From JBBSQE01 sp038258095 (GTDB lineage Bacteria; Actinomycetota; Thermoleophilia; Solirubrobacterales; 70-9): a stretch of 15,304 nucleotides of DNA. Below the pieces are notes generated by a model that saw only the letters and a program-made list of their open reading frames with translations, was not told the DNA's origin and ran no database searches. The translations under genes and the position numbers were made by a program. The stretch is taken from positions 1-15,304 of the forward strand of contig JBBSQE010000061.1 of assembly GCA_038258095.1 (NCBI GenBank). The letters run 5' to 3'. Each line of letters opens with the position of its first letter. Position 1 is the stretch's first letter. Below, one piece after another: positions 7,575 through 14,290 of the stretch.

Positions 7575-8618
7575 CTAGGCCGCCAGCGGCACGTAGTTCG
7601 AGGTGAACCCGGTGGTGCCGAAGAACCAGCTCTCGATCGCATAGCGCGGCTTCGGCATGCTCGGATCGCTCCCGGTCTGGTGGAGGAAGAGATCGTCGAA
7701 CAGGAGGGCGTCGCCGGGCTCGAAGATCGGCCGGATGACGCCGTACTGCGCGGCGGCTTCGGTCGCCACCGCGTCGGAGACCTGGTAGTCGAGGACCGTG
7801 CCCTCGGTACCTGTCTTCACGTAGTCGTCGAGCCGCTTCGGGACGAGATCGAGCCCCGGGGCCTCGTCCCCGCAGCGCGAAAGCGAAAGCCAGACGTTCA
7901 TCGCGCGCACGTCACCCATGAAGGCGCCGTCCTGGTGCCAGGCGCCGGGCACGTCGGGGGTCGCCTTTCGGAGCGTGCACTTGTTGACCGACACCAGCGG
8001 GCGCTCGCCGAGATAGCCGCCGATCGTGTCGAGCAGGCCGGCGCGATCCAGCGTGTCGAGCATGTCGAAGAGCATCTCGGGGGAGTCCGCGGCCAGGACG
8101 CCGCCGCCCTCCTTGATCCAGGGGCGCTCCTGCACCGAGTAGGGCGGGTCGGGCTGGAACTCGCGGTAGAGGTTGCCGGCCTCGCCCTCGCCGTCGGCGA
8201 AAGCGTCGCGCTCGACGAAGGTGCGGTCGATCTTGTCGGCCAGCTCGAGGGCGGCGTCGCGCTCGATCACGCCGCGCACGAGCGCGCACCCGTCGCGGAG
8301 GATCGCCGCGCGGAGCAGCTCCGGGGTCATGTCCTCGGGGGTCAGCTCGGGAAGGTCGGGACCGGTGCGCTTGGGCAGGCTGGAAGTTGCGGGGTCCGGG
8401 TAGGAGAGGTCGTCCCTGGGCTTGGCGGTGAGGCCCACGCCGGCGCGATGGCGGAGCAGGACGAGGCGCTCCTCGCGCTCTGGGTTCCGGCTCTCGCGGT
8501 TTGCGCTGATCAGCTCGTCGATCTCCTCGAGGATCGGCTGCGGGTCCTCGGGCGGGCGGGCAGGCGGCTCGGCGACAGCGGTGCCTCCATCGCGGCGCAG
8601 GCGGGAAAAGATCGACAT
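7575..8618 (-). CDS. PhyH-family Fe(II)/2-oxoglutarate oxygenase, copy 2
   Basis: The second PhyH-family oxygenase, also 347 residues, aligning with copy 1 from end to end without a gap (about 209 of 347 identical by hand count). The iron ligands H228, D230 (GAWHQDG) and H313 (DDLFLHQTGSD), and the 2-oxoglutarate arginine R325 (MPKPRYAIES), are all present, so both copies should be active. The most divergent parts are residues 1-50, 61-80, 141-150 and 272-290. The last two may line the substrate pocket, suggesting different substrates or positions (inference). TTAGGGAG lies about six bases before the ATG. It follows the acetyltransferase-like gene by 77 bases on the same strand and precedes copy 1 by 179, so the three may share a transcript. 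The N-terminal 95 residues have no recognised domain. Confidence 0.87.
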   Translation of the reverse strand: MSIFSRLRRDGGTAVAEPPARPPEDPQPILEEIDELISANRESRNPEREERLVLLRHRAGVGLTAKPRDDLSYPDPATSSLPKRTGPDLPELTPEDMTPELLRAAILRDGCALVRGVIERDAALELADKIDRTFVERDAFADGEGEAGNLYREFQPDPPYSVQERPWIKEGGGVLAADSPEMLFDMLDTLDRAGLLDTIGGYLGERPLVSVNKCTLRKATPDVPGAWHQDGAFMGDVRAMNVWLSLSRCGDEAPGLDLVPKRLDDYVKTGTEGTVLDYQVSDAVATEAAAQYGVIRPIFEPGDALLFDDLFLHQTGSDPSMPKPRYAIESWFFGTTGFTSNYVPLAA

Positions 8619-8667
8619 TCGGGCTCCCTAAGATCGGGTTTCGGGACCCCGGAAGCTAGCAATGTCG

Positions 8668-8695
8668 GGCCGGGGGTTGGGCAGTTGCCCGGGCC
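8668..8695 (-). other. Short GC-rich stem-loop after the acetyltransferase-like gene
   Basis: Just downstream of the minus-strand stop at 8696, GGCCGGGG (8668-8675) can pair imperfectly with CCCGGGCC (8688-8695), and GGGCA/TGCCC forms a nested alternative at 8680-8690. There is no T-tract. It could slow or end transcription before the oxygenase genes, but the evidence is only the pairing. Confidence 0.25.
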
Positions 8696-9316
8696 TCAGG
8701 AGATGGGACGCGCCGGGATGCCGACGACCGTCGTCGCCGGCGGCACATCCTTGGTCACGACGGCGTTGGCGCCGATCTGCGCGTCGTCGCCGACCGTGAA
8801 CTCGCCGAGCAGCTTGCAGCCGGTCCCGACCATCACCCGTTGGCCGATCGTGGGGCCGACGTAGTGGCCCGACTGTAGGCCGATCGAGGTCCAGGGGGCG
8901 ATCGCGCATCCGCCGCCGATCTCGGTCAGCCCGTCGAAGACCACCTGGCCGTGAATGATGTAGACGCCGGGGTGGATCAGCACCGGGTCGCCGATCGAGA
9001 TCTGCGCCAACCCCATCGCCAGCCGGTGCATCACCCGGGGGAGAAAGGGGATCCCGCGGCGCTGCATCGCCGCCTTGGCGCGGTAACACGCCTGGGCGAG
9101 GAAGGCATCGCTGACGACCGCGAGACGGACTGCCTGGAGCAGCGCGTCCTTGCCGGAGCGGAACTCATAGCGCTCGCCGCGGAACCGCGCGGTGATGCTC
9201 GCATCGGCCACGACGGCCTCGCGAAACCCCGGATGGCGAGAGGCGAGGTCGCGCATCAATGCCTTCAGCTCGGGGGTTCTCTTGACGTCGTTGATGGCGG
9301 TTCGAACTTGTCTCAT
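8696..9316 (-). CDS. Serine-acetyltransferase-like hexapeptide-repeat acyltransferase
   Basis: A 206-residue CoA-dependent acyltransferase of the left-handed beta-helix class, closest in plan to CysE-type serine acetyltransferases. Residues 1-105 form a helical N-terminal part. The hexapeptide repeats run from about 106 to 190 (SIGDPVLIHPGVYIIHG, EIGGGCAIAPWTSIG, TIGQRVMVGTGCKLLG, TVGDDAQIGANAVVTKDV), closing with VVGIPARPIS. H122 in IIHG occupies the place where CysE has its catalytic histidine, but the usual DHATG context is absent. No cysteine synthase or sulfur gene is nearby, and it lies among glycan genes upstream of two oxygenases. A sugar or other small-molecule O- or N-acetyltransferase is therefore as likely as serine acetyltransferase (inference). 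It is divergent from the methyltransferase gene, with 58 bases between their starts. Confidence 0.83.
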   Translation of the reverse strand: MRQVRTAINDVKRTPELKALMRDLASRHPGFREAVVADASITARFRGERYEFRSGKDALLQAVRLAVVSDAFLAQACYRAKAAMQRRGIPFLPRVMHRLAMGLAQISIGDPVLIHPGVYIIHGQVVFDGLTEIGGGCAIAPWTSIGLQSGHYVGPTIGQRVMVGTGCKLLGEFTVGDDAQIGANAVVTKDVPPATTVVGIPARPIS

Positions 9317-9337
9317 AGCGGCCGGGGAATGTATACG
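9308..9337 (+). promoter_or_regulatory. Candidate sigma-70-like promoter for the methyltransferase gene
   Basis: TTGTCT at 9308-9313 and TATACG at 9332-9337 are separated by 18 bases, giving a predicted leader of about 30 bases before the ATG at 9375. The -35 box falls inside the first codons of the divergent acetyltransferase-like gene. This is the best promoter-like match in the 58-base divergent gap, found by eye; in such GC-rich DNA a TATA-like hexamer stands out, but this is not proof. Confidence 0.35.
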
Positions 9338-9374
9338 CTTGCCTTCCTCCTCGCGTCGCAGTCGGCGCTCCGAT

Positions 9375-10346
9375 ATGCAAGTCGACCCTCAGCAAGCCAA
9401 CTCAACCCAGGTGGGATATTCGCTGGCGAACCATGCCGAGCTGCTCCTGCCGTGCCTCGATGCCGTGGGAGCGAAGTCGGTCCTCGAGGTCGGCGCGTTT
9501 CGCGGAGAGCTGACCCGCGAGCTGCTCGGATGGGCCAAGGCGAGCGGTGCGAGCGTCGCCGCGATTGATCCCTTGCCGCCTCCTGAGCTCGAGGCGCTGG
9601 AGACCGAGTTCCCGGAGCTCGAGTTGCTCCGCCAGACGAGCCACGAGGTCCTGGCCGAGCGCCCGCTCGCCGATGTCATCGTCCTCGACGGCGACCACAA
9701 TTACTTCACGCTCTCCGGCGAGCTGAGCCAGATCGCCGACGCCGCGGGCGGGGGCCCGATCCCGCTTCTGATGTTCCACGACATCCTCTGGCCGCACGCG
9801 CGCCGCGATTCCTATTACGCGCCTGACCGGATCCCCGAGGATCAGCGCCAGCCGCTCGCCCACCACACCGGCCTGGCCCCTGGAGAGGAGGGCACGGTGG
9901 CCGACGGTCTCCCGTTCGAATGGGCCGCCGAGCGCGAGGGCGGCCCGCGTAACGGCGTCCTGACCGCGATCGAGGACTTCACCGCCGAGCGCCCCGGGCT
10001 GCGTCTCGTCCGCGTCCCGGCCTTCTTCGGCTTCGGCGTCCTCTTCGCCGAGGACGCCCCCTACGCCGGCAAGTTGACCGCGATCCTCGACGACTTCGAC
10101 CAGAACCCGGTCGTCGCCCGCCTCGAGGCCAACCGAGTCGCCCACCTGATCCAGGGCTACGGCTGGTACCGAGAGCTGTCCGAGCTCCGCCAGAAGGTGG
10201 CGAAGCAGGAATTCATCCTGCAGCGCATGGCCGACTCCCGAGCGTTGGACGTGGCGGAACGGGTCTCGAAGCTGCGGCGCGGAGGCCAGGCGGCCTTCAC
10301 CCGCAAGGAAGTCGAAGACGCGCTTCGGGACGACGCTTCCGCCTGA
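9375..10346 (+). CDS. SAM-dependent methyltransferase with C-terminal helical tail
   Basis: A 323-residue class I methyltransferase, cytoplasmic. SAM-binding motif I is VLEVGAFRG (36-44). The acidic residue after strand 2 is D65 in AAIDPLPP. VIVLDGDHNYF (101-111) and MFHDILWPHARRDSYY (133-148) resemble the metal-linked motifs of sugar and small-molecule O-methyltransferases (Methyltransf_24-like). After the fold, residues about 262-302 (GYGWYRELSELRQKVAKQEF..., ending RVSKLRR) are charged and helical, a likely coiled coil, followed by a short basic/acidic tail. The frame is open from 9192, but that extension overlaps the divergent gene and does not look like protein; ATG 9375 is the first sensible start, although it has no clear Shine-Dalgarno. 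Substrate unknown; a sugar hydroxyl of the exported glycan is likely from context. Confidence 0.82.
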   Translation: MQVDPQQANSTQVGYSLANHAELLLPCLDAVGAKSVLEVGAFRGELTRELLGWAKASGASVAAIDPLPPPELEALETEFPELELLRQTSHEVLAERPLADVIVLDGDHNYFTLSGELSQIADAAGGGPIPLLMFHDILWPHARRDSYYAPDRIPEDQRQPLAHHTGLAPGEEGTVADGLPFEWAAEREGGPRNGVLTAIEDFTAERPGLRLVRVPAFFGFGVLFAEDAPYAGKLTAILDDFDQNPVVARLEANRVAHLIQGYGWYRELSELRQKVAKQEFILQRMADSRALDVAERVSKLRRGGQAAFTRKEVEDALRDDASA

Positions 10347-10377
10347 GCCTGGGTTCTCTGTCCTGCAAGGGGGATGT

Positions 10378-10467
10378 CGCGCGGGTGGCGGGTGTGGGTC
10401 GGATCCCGGCGAGAAAGCTTTAGCTATCGCAGCCGGGATGGGTCCCGCACCCGACAGGACCCGCGCG
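10378..10467. terminator. Long imperfect inverted repeat between convergent genes
   Basis: The left arm (10378-10410) contains CGCGCGGGT, CGGGTG.GGG and ATCCCGGC. The right arm (10432-10467) contains their complements in reverse order: GCCGGGAT, CCC.CACCCG and ACCCGCGCG. A few mismatches and a three-base bulge interrupt the pairing. The 21-base loop (10411-10431) is the AT-richest part and includes AAAGCTTT. It occupies most of the 139-base gap between a rightward and a leftward gene, where a bidirectional terminator is expected. There is no T-tract, so it would not be a classical intrinsic terminator. Confidence 0.55.
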
Positions 10468-10485
10468 CCATCGACAAGAGGGCGG

Positions 10486-11391
10486 TCAGCCGTCCCCGCG
10501 CCCGACCGCCTTCATGAACCGCCGTAGCGGCTTCGTCAGCTTCCAGCTCTTCGAGGCCTTCATTCGCTGCAGTTCCTCCCAGACCGGCTGCATGTGGGCG
10601 TGGTGGAGGATCTCGTTCGCGGCGAAGATCATGCGGGCGGCTGATGCCTCGGCCTCGGCGCGACGGGCGCGGTATTTCCAGTCCCCGCCCGCGTAGCCGA
10701 TGTCCGGGAGCCGGCCGTGCCACTTCTCGGCGACGCGCATGTGGGCGTCGATCCAGGCCTCGACGTCGGAGATCAGGTCGAGGTCGTGGTGGTGGACGAC
10801 GCGGAGGTTCTCGATGGCGATCTTCTTGCCCTGCTCGCGCGCCTGGAGGCAGATGTCGAAGTCGTAGCCGTGGAGCTGGCCGAGCGACTCGTCGAAGCGC
10901 AGGTTGCGGGTCGCCCAGGGCGTGAGGATCATGCAGAAGCCGTCGATCGTGTCGACCTCGCCGGTGCGCGCGTACGAAGGGATCTCGTCCTCGCGCCAGG
11001 TCATCGCGTCGATCTCGCCGCCGCCGAGCTCCTTGAAGCTGTGCGTGTAGGAGGCCCAGGTGACGGCGCCCTCCCACCAGGCGATGTTGCGCACGCCGAT
11101 CGCTCCCGCGCAGCCGAGGATCGCGACCTCGGGGTCCTCGAGGCCGCGGCGGACCTTGGTCAGGAACTCCGGGTCGACGATCTCCGAGTCCTGGTGGAGG
11201 AGGACGAGGCCCTCGAAGTCGTCGCGGTCCTTGACCCGGTCGAGCAGCAGGTTGTAGTTGCGAAACAGGGAGCCGGCGGAGCCGAAGGGGAAGACCTCGG
11301 CCTCCTCGTTCGCGGCGGCGAGGCGGATGCCCGGCCCGGCGCACTCGTTGTAGGTGTCCTCCTCCGTGATCGCGCAGCCGAAGATGAACAT
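10486..11391 (-). CDS. GT2-like glycosyltransferase (Glyco_tranf_2_5 type)
   Basis: A 301-residue predicted glycosyltransferase with a GT-A fold, probably transferring a sugar from a nucleotide donor onto the growing glycan at the inner membrane face. FIFGCAITEEDTYNECAGPG at 2-21 and the SLFRNYNLLLD region (41-51) match the opening of this family. LVLLHQDSEI (62-71) sits at the metal/donor DxD position. GFCMILTPWA (151-160) and HGYDFDICLQAREQGKK (174-190) form the acceptor side, and VVHHH (198-202) follows. The C-terminal SWKLTKPLRR (282-291) is a short basic motif I have seen at the ends of actinobacterial glycan proteins. The frame is open to 11451; ATG 11391 is preferred because the family motif begins there. 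It follows the TylF-type gene by 19 bases, so they are probably an operon. Confidence 0.82.
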   Translation of the reverse strand: MFIFGCAITEEDTYNECAGPGIRLAAANEEAEVFPFGSAGSLFRNYNLLLDRVKDRDDFEGLVLLHQDSEIVDPEFLTKVRRGLEDPEVAILGCAGAIGVRNIAWWEGAVTWASYTHSFKELGGGEIDAMTWREDEIPSYARTGEVDTIDGFCMILTPWATRNLRFDESLGQLHGYDFDICLQAREQGKKIAIENLRVVHHHDLDLISDVEAWIDAHMRVAEKWHGRLPDIGYAGGDWKYRARRAEAEASAARMIFAANEILHHAHMQPVWEELQRMKASKSWKLTKPLRRFMKAVGRGDG

Positions 11392-11410
11392 GCCGATTCC
11401 TCCCCCGGTC

Positions 11411-12589
11411 CTAGATCCGCTCGGAGACCTGGTTGCGCGCTGCCTCGACACGCTGCTGGAACTTCTCGCGCATCACCTGCACCTCGGCATCGTCCGGCGG
11501 CTCCGGCAGCGCGGCGGTCGCCTTCCTGACCTCCTCGTCGGCGGGAAGCAGCTCGGTCTGGTCGATCGATGCCGGGTCGACGCCCGAGCGCAGCATCCGG
11601 ATCTCGTGGGCGGCGGTCGCGAGGCGGTGCCGCAGCACGCCGATCTCCCACTCCAGCTCGATCTCGCGGACTCCGGGGACCCGCGCGTGCGGGAGCCGGG
11701 AGCCGCCCTTCTCCCCCGCCGTGCGCTCGCGCGGCTTCGGCGGGTTCTCGATCACGACCGGTGCATCCGAGGCGCGGCGCCAGCGGGCGGCGATCCCGTC
11801 GATCGGCTCGATCGGCTCCTCGATCCCGTGGCGGCCGCGGAAGTCGGCCACCGCCTCCTTGCACTCGTCGATCAGGGCGTAGTCGTCGATGATCAGGTAG
11901 CCGCCGACCGCGAGGCCCGAGTAGAGCGAGTCGAGAGCGAGCATCGTCGCCTCGTAGGTATCGCCGTCGAGGCGGACGATCGCGAACTTCTTGTCGGCCA
12001 TGCCGGGCAGCGTCTCGTCGAAGAAGCCGAGGACGAACTCGACGCCCTCATCCACTCCGAAGCGGGCGAAGTTCTGCTTGACGTCCTCGAGCGGCGCCGA
12101 GAAGAAGTCGAAGGTCGCGAGGTCCTCGAGGAATCCGTCCTGAGGGAACTGCTCCAAGTCGGGAAGCGGGAAGCCCGCGAACGAGTCGCAGACCCAGAGC
12201 GTGCGATCGGCGGCGCCGAGCGAGTCGAGCGTCGCCCGCATCATGATCGAGGCCCCGCCGCGCCAGCAGCCCGTCTCGATCAGGTCGCCCTCGACGCCGT
12301 CGGTGACCACGTCCTCAACGCAGCCGCGGAGGTCACGCAGGCGGCGCAGGCCGGCCATCGAGATGCCGTGGAGCGGCCAGTCTTCGCCCGCGATCCTGAG
12401 CTCCATCTCCTCGGCCATCAGCTCCCGAGCGAAGACGCCCTTCCCGAGGCGGCGGTGCACCGACAGCGTCCCGGCGCCGGCGAGATCGCAGAGGGCGAGG
12501 GCGAGCAGATCGAGGTAGGCGGAGCGCAGAGCCTCGACATCAGGCCGCGGGCTCTCCACCCGCAGTTCGGGGAAGGCGCTCGGGTTCAT
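11411..12589 (-). CDS. TylF/MycF-family O-methyltransferase with C-terminal extension
   Basis: A 392-residue protein whose first 285 residues form a TylF-type, metal-dependent sugar O-methyltransferase. WPLHGISMAGLRRLRDL (71-87) and DLIETGCWRGGAS (102-114) hold the SAM-binding loop. LWVCDSFAGFPLPD (131-144) follows. LDGDTYEAT (207-215) and LIIDDY (232-237) supply the acidic metal ligands by analogy with MycF. Known members methylate deoxysugar hydroxyls. Residues about 286-392 exceed the usual family length: a proline/basic linker, a predicted helix (REIELEWEIGVLRHRL, 308-323) and a final charged helix (QVMREKFQQRVEAARNQV, 371-388). The frame is open to 12934, but ATG 12589 has AAGAGGG eight bases before it and the family homology begins after it. 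Probably first gene of a two-gene unit with the glycosyltransferase. Confidence 0.85.
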   Translation of the reverse strand: MNPSAFPELRVESPRPDVEALRSAYLDLLALALCDLAGAGTLSVHRRLGKGVFARELMAEEMELRIAGEDWPLHGISMAGLRRLRDLRGCVEDVVTDGVEGDLIETGCWRGGASIMMRATLDSLGAADRTLWVCDSFAGFPLPDLEQFPQDGFLEDLATFDFFSAPLEDVKQNFARFGVDEGVEFVLGFFDETLPGMADKKFAIVRLDGDTYEATMLALDSLYSGLAVGGYLIIDDYALIDECKEAVADFRGRHGIEEPIEPIDGIAARWRRASDAPVVIENPPKPRERTAGEKGGSRLPHARVPGVREIELEWEIGVLRHRLATAAHEIRMLRSGVDPASIDQTELLPADEEVRKATAALPEPPDDAEVQVMREKFQQRVEAARNQVSERI

Positions 12590-12704
12590 CGGGGAACCCT
12601 CTTGGGGGATGGCCTTGTCTGCGGGCATCGGTTGGGCGGCAGCAACATAGCGGGAGGACGCCCGCCCCCGGCGAACTCCCATACAGTTCCCTCGAAGCAG
12701 GGAT
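12590..12704. promoter_or_regulatory. Divergent intergenic region of the TylF-type and sugar transferase genes
   Basis: The 115 bases separate two divergent starts and should hold promoters for both. Leftward, TTCACA (minus strand, 12704-12709) and TGTATG (12680-12685) are 18 bases apart, a weak match. Rightward, only TACAGT (12682-12687) resembles a -10 box and no partner is convincing. A small hairpin GCGGG/CCCGC lies at 12650-12665. The boundaries are inferred from gene orientation rather than from a recognised operator. Confidence 0.3.
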
Positions 12705-12710
12705 GTGAAA

Positions 12711-14252
12711 ATGTCGACTCCGGTCCCGAAGATCGACCCCGGTTCTCGAATGTCGGGGAGAGAGCAGACGCTTGCGTCTGACCCTCTGTCGATGCTCCAT
12801 ACCGAAAGCCGGGATATCCGCGCGCCGCGCCCGTTGATGCGGCGACTGGTCGCCCACCGCCGCGGCCGCCGCACCGCCCGTACGGCCGCACTGTTGACGG
12901 TTGACTTCGCCGGACTCTTTATCGGCGTCTTCATCGCCTATGCCGCGCAGGCCGCGGTCGGGTCCAGCGCGTTCATCTTTGCCGACGCCCTGGGCGACAC
13001 GTGGGGCCTGGTCCCTCTCCTCTTCGCTCTCACCGCGCTGCTGTTCGCCGAAGCCGGGCTCTACGGCGCCAGGGAGTCCCGGCCCGGAATGACGCGGACG
13101 ATCGTGACCCTGAGCAGGGTTGCGGTCGTCGTCCTGATCGTGGCCGTGATCAGCGGTTCGCGCGAGGCGAACCCGTGGCTCCTTCTCACCGGCTTCGTGC
13201 TGTCGCTCACCATGATCACCGTGCTGCGCTTCGGCTACGGCTGGGTCACGGGCCGGCTGCTGCGCTCTATCGGCTACAAGCGCCGCGCCGTGCTGGTCGG
13301 GACCAGGAGCGGGATCGACACGATTGCTCCGATGCTCGGCGCAACGAGCCAGACGACCTATGAGACCCTCGGCTTCTTCACCCTCGACCACACGCCGAGC
13401 GGCGAGTTGGAGGACCTCGGCGACGTCGACAGCCTCCCCGTCTGGCTCGACCACAACGGAGTCGAAGAGGTGATCATCACCGACCCCGACCTACCGCAGG
13501 ACCGGGCGGTGAAGCTGATCGAGGCCTGCCAGGTGCGGGGCGTCCGGGTGCGCATCGCGCCCTCGACGGTCGAGGTCCTGACCGGCAGCGGTGAGCCCGT
13601 TCCCGGCGAGGGCGTGCCGCTCCTCGAGGTCAGAGCTCCGGCCTTCGACGGTCTCGACTACGCGGTCAAGCGGACCTTCGACTTCGTCGTCTCGGCGATC
13701 GCCCTGATCCTGCTCGCGCCGTTCCTGGCGCTCTTCGCCTTGGCCGTGAAGCTGACCAGCCGCGGTCCCGTCTTTCATCGCAGCATCCGCCCCGGGATCG
13801 GCGGCCAGCCCTTCCGGTGCCTGAAGTTCCGCACGATGTACTCGGACGCCGAGGAGCGCCAGCACGAGCTCGAGCCTCTGAACGAGGCCTCCGGCGCCAT
13901 CTTCAAGATCCGCGATGACCCCCGGGTCACGCCGGTCGGGCGCTTCCTGCGCCTCAACTCGATCGACGAGCTGCCGCAACTCATCAACGTCCTGCGCGGG
14001 CAGCTCAGCCTCGTCGGCCCCCGGCCCCTGCCGCTTCGCGATCATGCCCGCCTCGAGGACTGGCACCGCCGCCGCTACAGCGTCCTGCCCGGCATCACCG
14101 GTCTCTGGCAGATCTCCGGCCGGTCCGACCTCACCTTCGACGACATGGTCCGCCTCGACTTTCTATACATCGAGAAGTGGTCGGTGCTGCTCGACCTGAC
14201 GATCCTCCTGAAGACGATCCCCGCGGTCGTTCGCAGGCGCGGGGCGTACTGA
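12711..14252 (+). CDS. Polyprenyl-phosphate sugar-1-phosphate transferase (WbaP/WcaJ-like)
   Basis: Starts glycan assembly by moving a sugar-1-phosphate from a nucleotide sugar to undecaprenyl (or decaprenyl) phosphate. Numbered from GTG 12705 (515 residues), four or five membrane helices occupy about 60-180. A nucleotide-fold domain (RAVLVGTRSG, 194-203; EEVIITDPDLP, 254-264) spans about 190-300. The catalytic bacterial sugar transferase domain fills 318-515: membrane-inserted KRTFDFVVS (322-330), GGQPFRCLKFRTMY (366-379), NSIDELPQLINVLRGQLS (418-435) with the expected D421-E422 dyad, VGPRPLP (437-443) and PGITGLWQISGR (462-473). ATG 12711, two codons inside the GTG, has CAGGGA about nine bases upstream and is my choice; either is possible. 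Its stop lies in a hairpin shared with the convergent gene. Confidence 0.92.
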   Translation: MSTPVPKIDPGSRMSGREQTLASDPLSMLHTESRDIRAPRPLMRRLVAHRRGRRTARTAALLTVDFAGLFIGVFIAYAAQAAVGSSAFIFADALGDTWGLVPLLFALTALLFAEAGLYGARESRPGMTRTIVTLSRVAVVVLIVAVISGSREANPWLLLTGFVLSLTMITVLRFGYGWVTGRLLRSIGYKRRAVLVGTRSGIDTIAPMLGATSQTTYETLGFFTLDHTPSGELEDLGDVDSLPVWLDHNGVEEVIITDPDLPQDRAVKLIEACQVRGVRVRIAPSTVEVLTGSGEPVPGEGVPLLEVRAPAFDGLDYAVKRTFDFVVSAIALILLAPFLALFALAVKLTSRGPVFHRSIRPGIGGQPFRCLKFRTMYSDAEERQHELEPLNEASGAIFKIRDDPRVTPVGRFLRLNSIDELPQLINVLRGQLSLVGPRPLPLRDHARLEDWHRRRYSVLPGITGLWQISGRSDLTFDDMVRLDFLYIEKWSVLLDLTILLKTIPAVVRRRGAY

Positions 14253-14290
14253 GCGGAGCCGCTCAGCAGCTCCCGGCGCCCGGGAGCTGC
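14249..14290. terminator. Two adjacent perfect hairpins at a convergent gene junction
   Basis: Hairpin 1 pairs CTGAGCGG (14249-14256) with CCGCTCAG (14259-14266). Hairpin 2 pairs GCAGCTCCCG (14266-14275) with CGGGAGCTGC (14281-14290) around a five-base loop. Both stems are perfect. The sugar transferase stop TGA is inside the first stem, the convergent glycosyltransferase stop is in its right arm, and the last codons of that gene are in the second stem. A bidirectional termination or convergent-transcript insulating role is likely from position; no T-tract is present. Confidence 0.6.

Noticed and set aside
7263..8864. 533-residue plus-strand open frame across the oxygenase genes
   Set aside because: It lies antisense to two clear PhyH genes, and its arginine/glutamate/glycine-rich composition is what a high-GC opposite strand gives. 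No motif is seen.
9192..9374. N-terminal extension of the methyltransferase frame
   Set aside because: It overlaps the divergent acetyltransferase-like gene, is serine/arginine-rich without motif, and the protein fold begins after ATG 9375.
11354..12781. 475-residue plus-strand open frame opposite the TylF-type methyltransferase
   Set aside because: Antisense shadow of strongly motif-bearing genes, with low-complexity composition and no recognisable domain.
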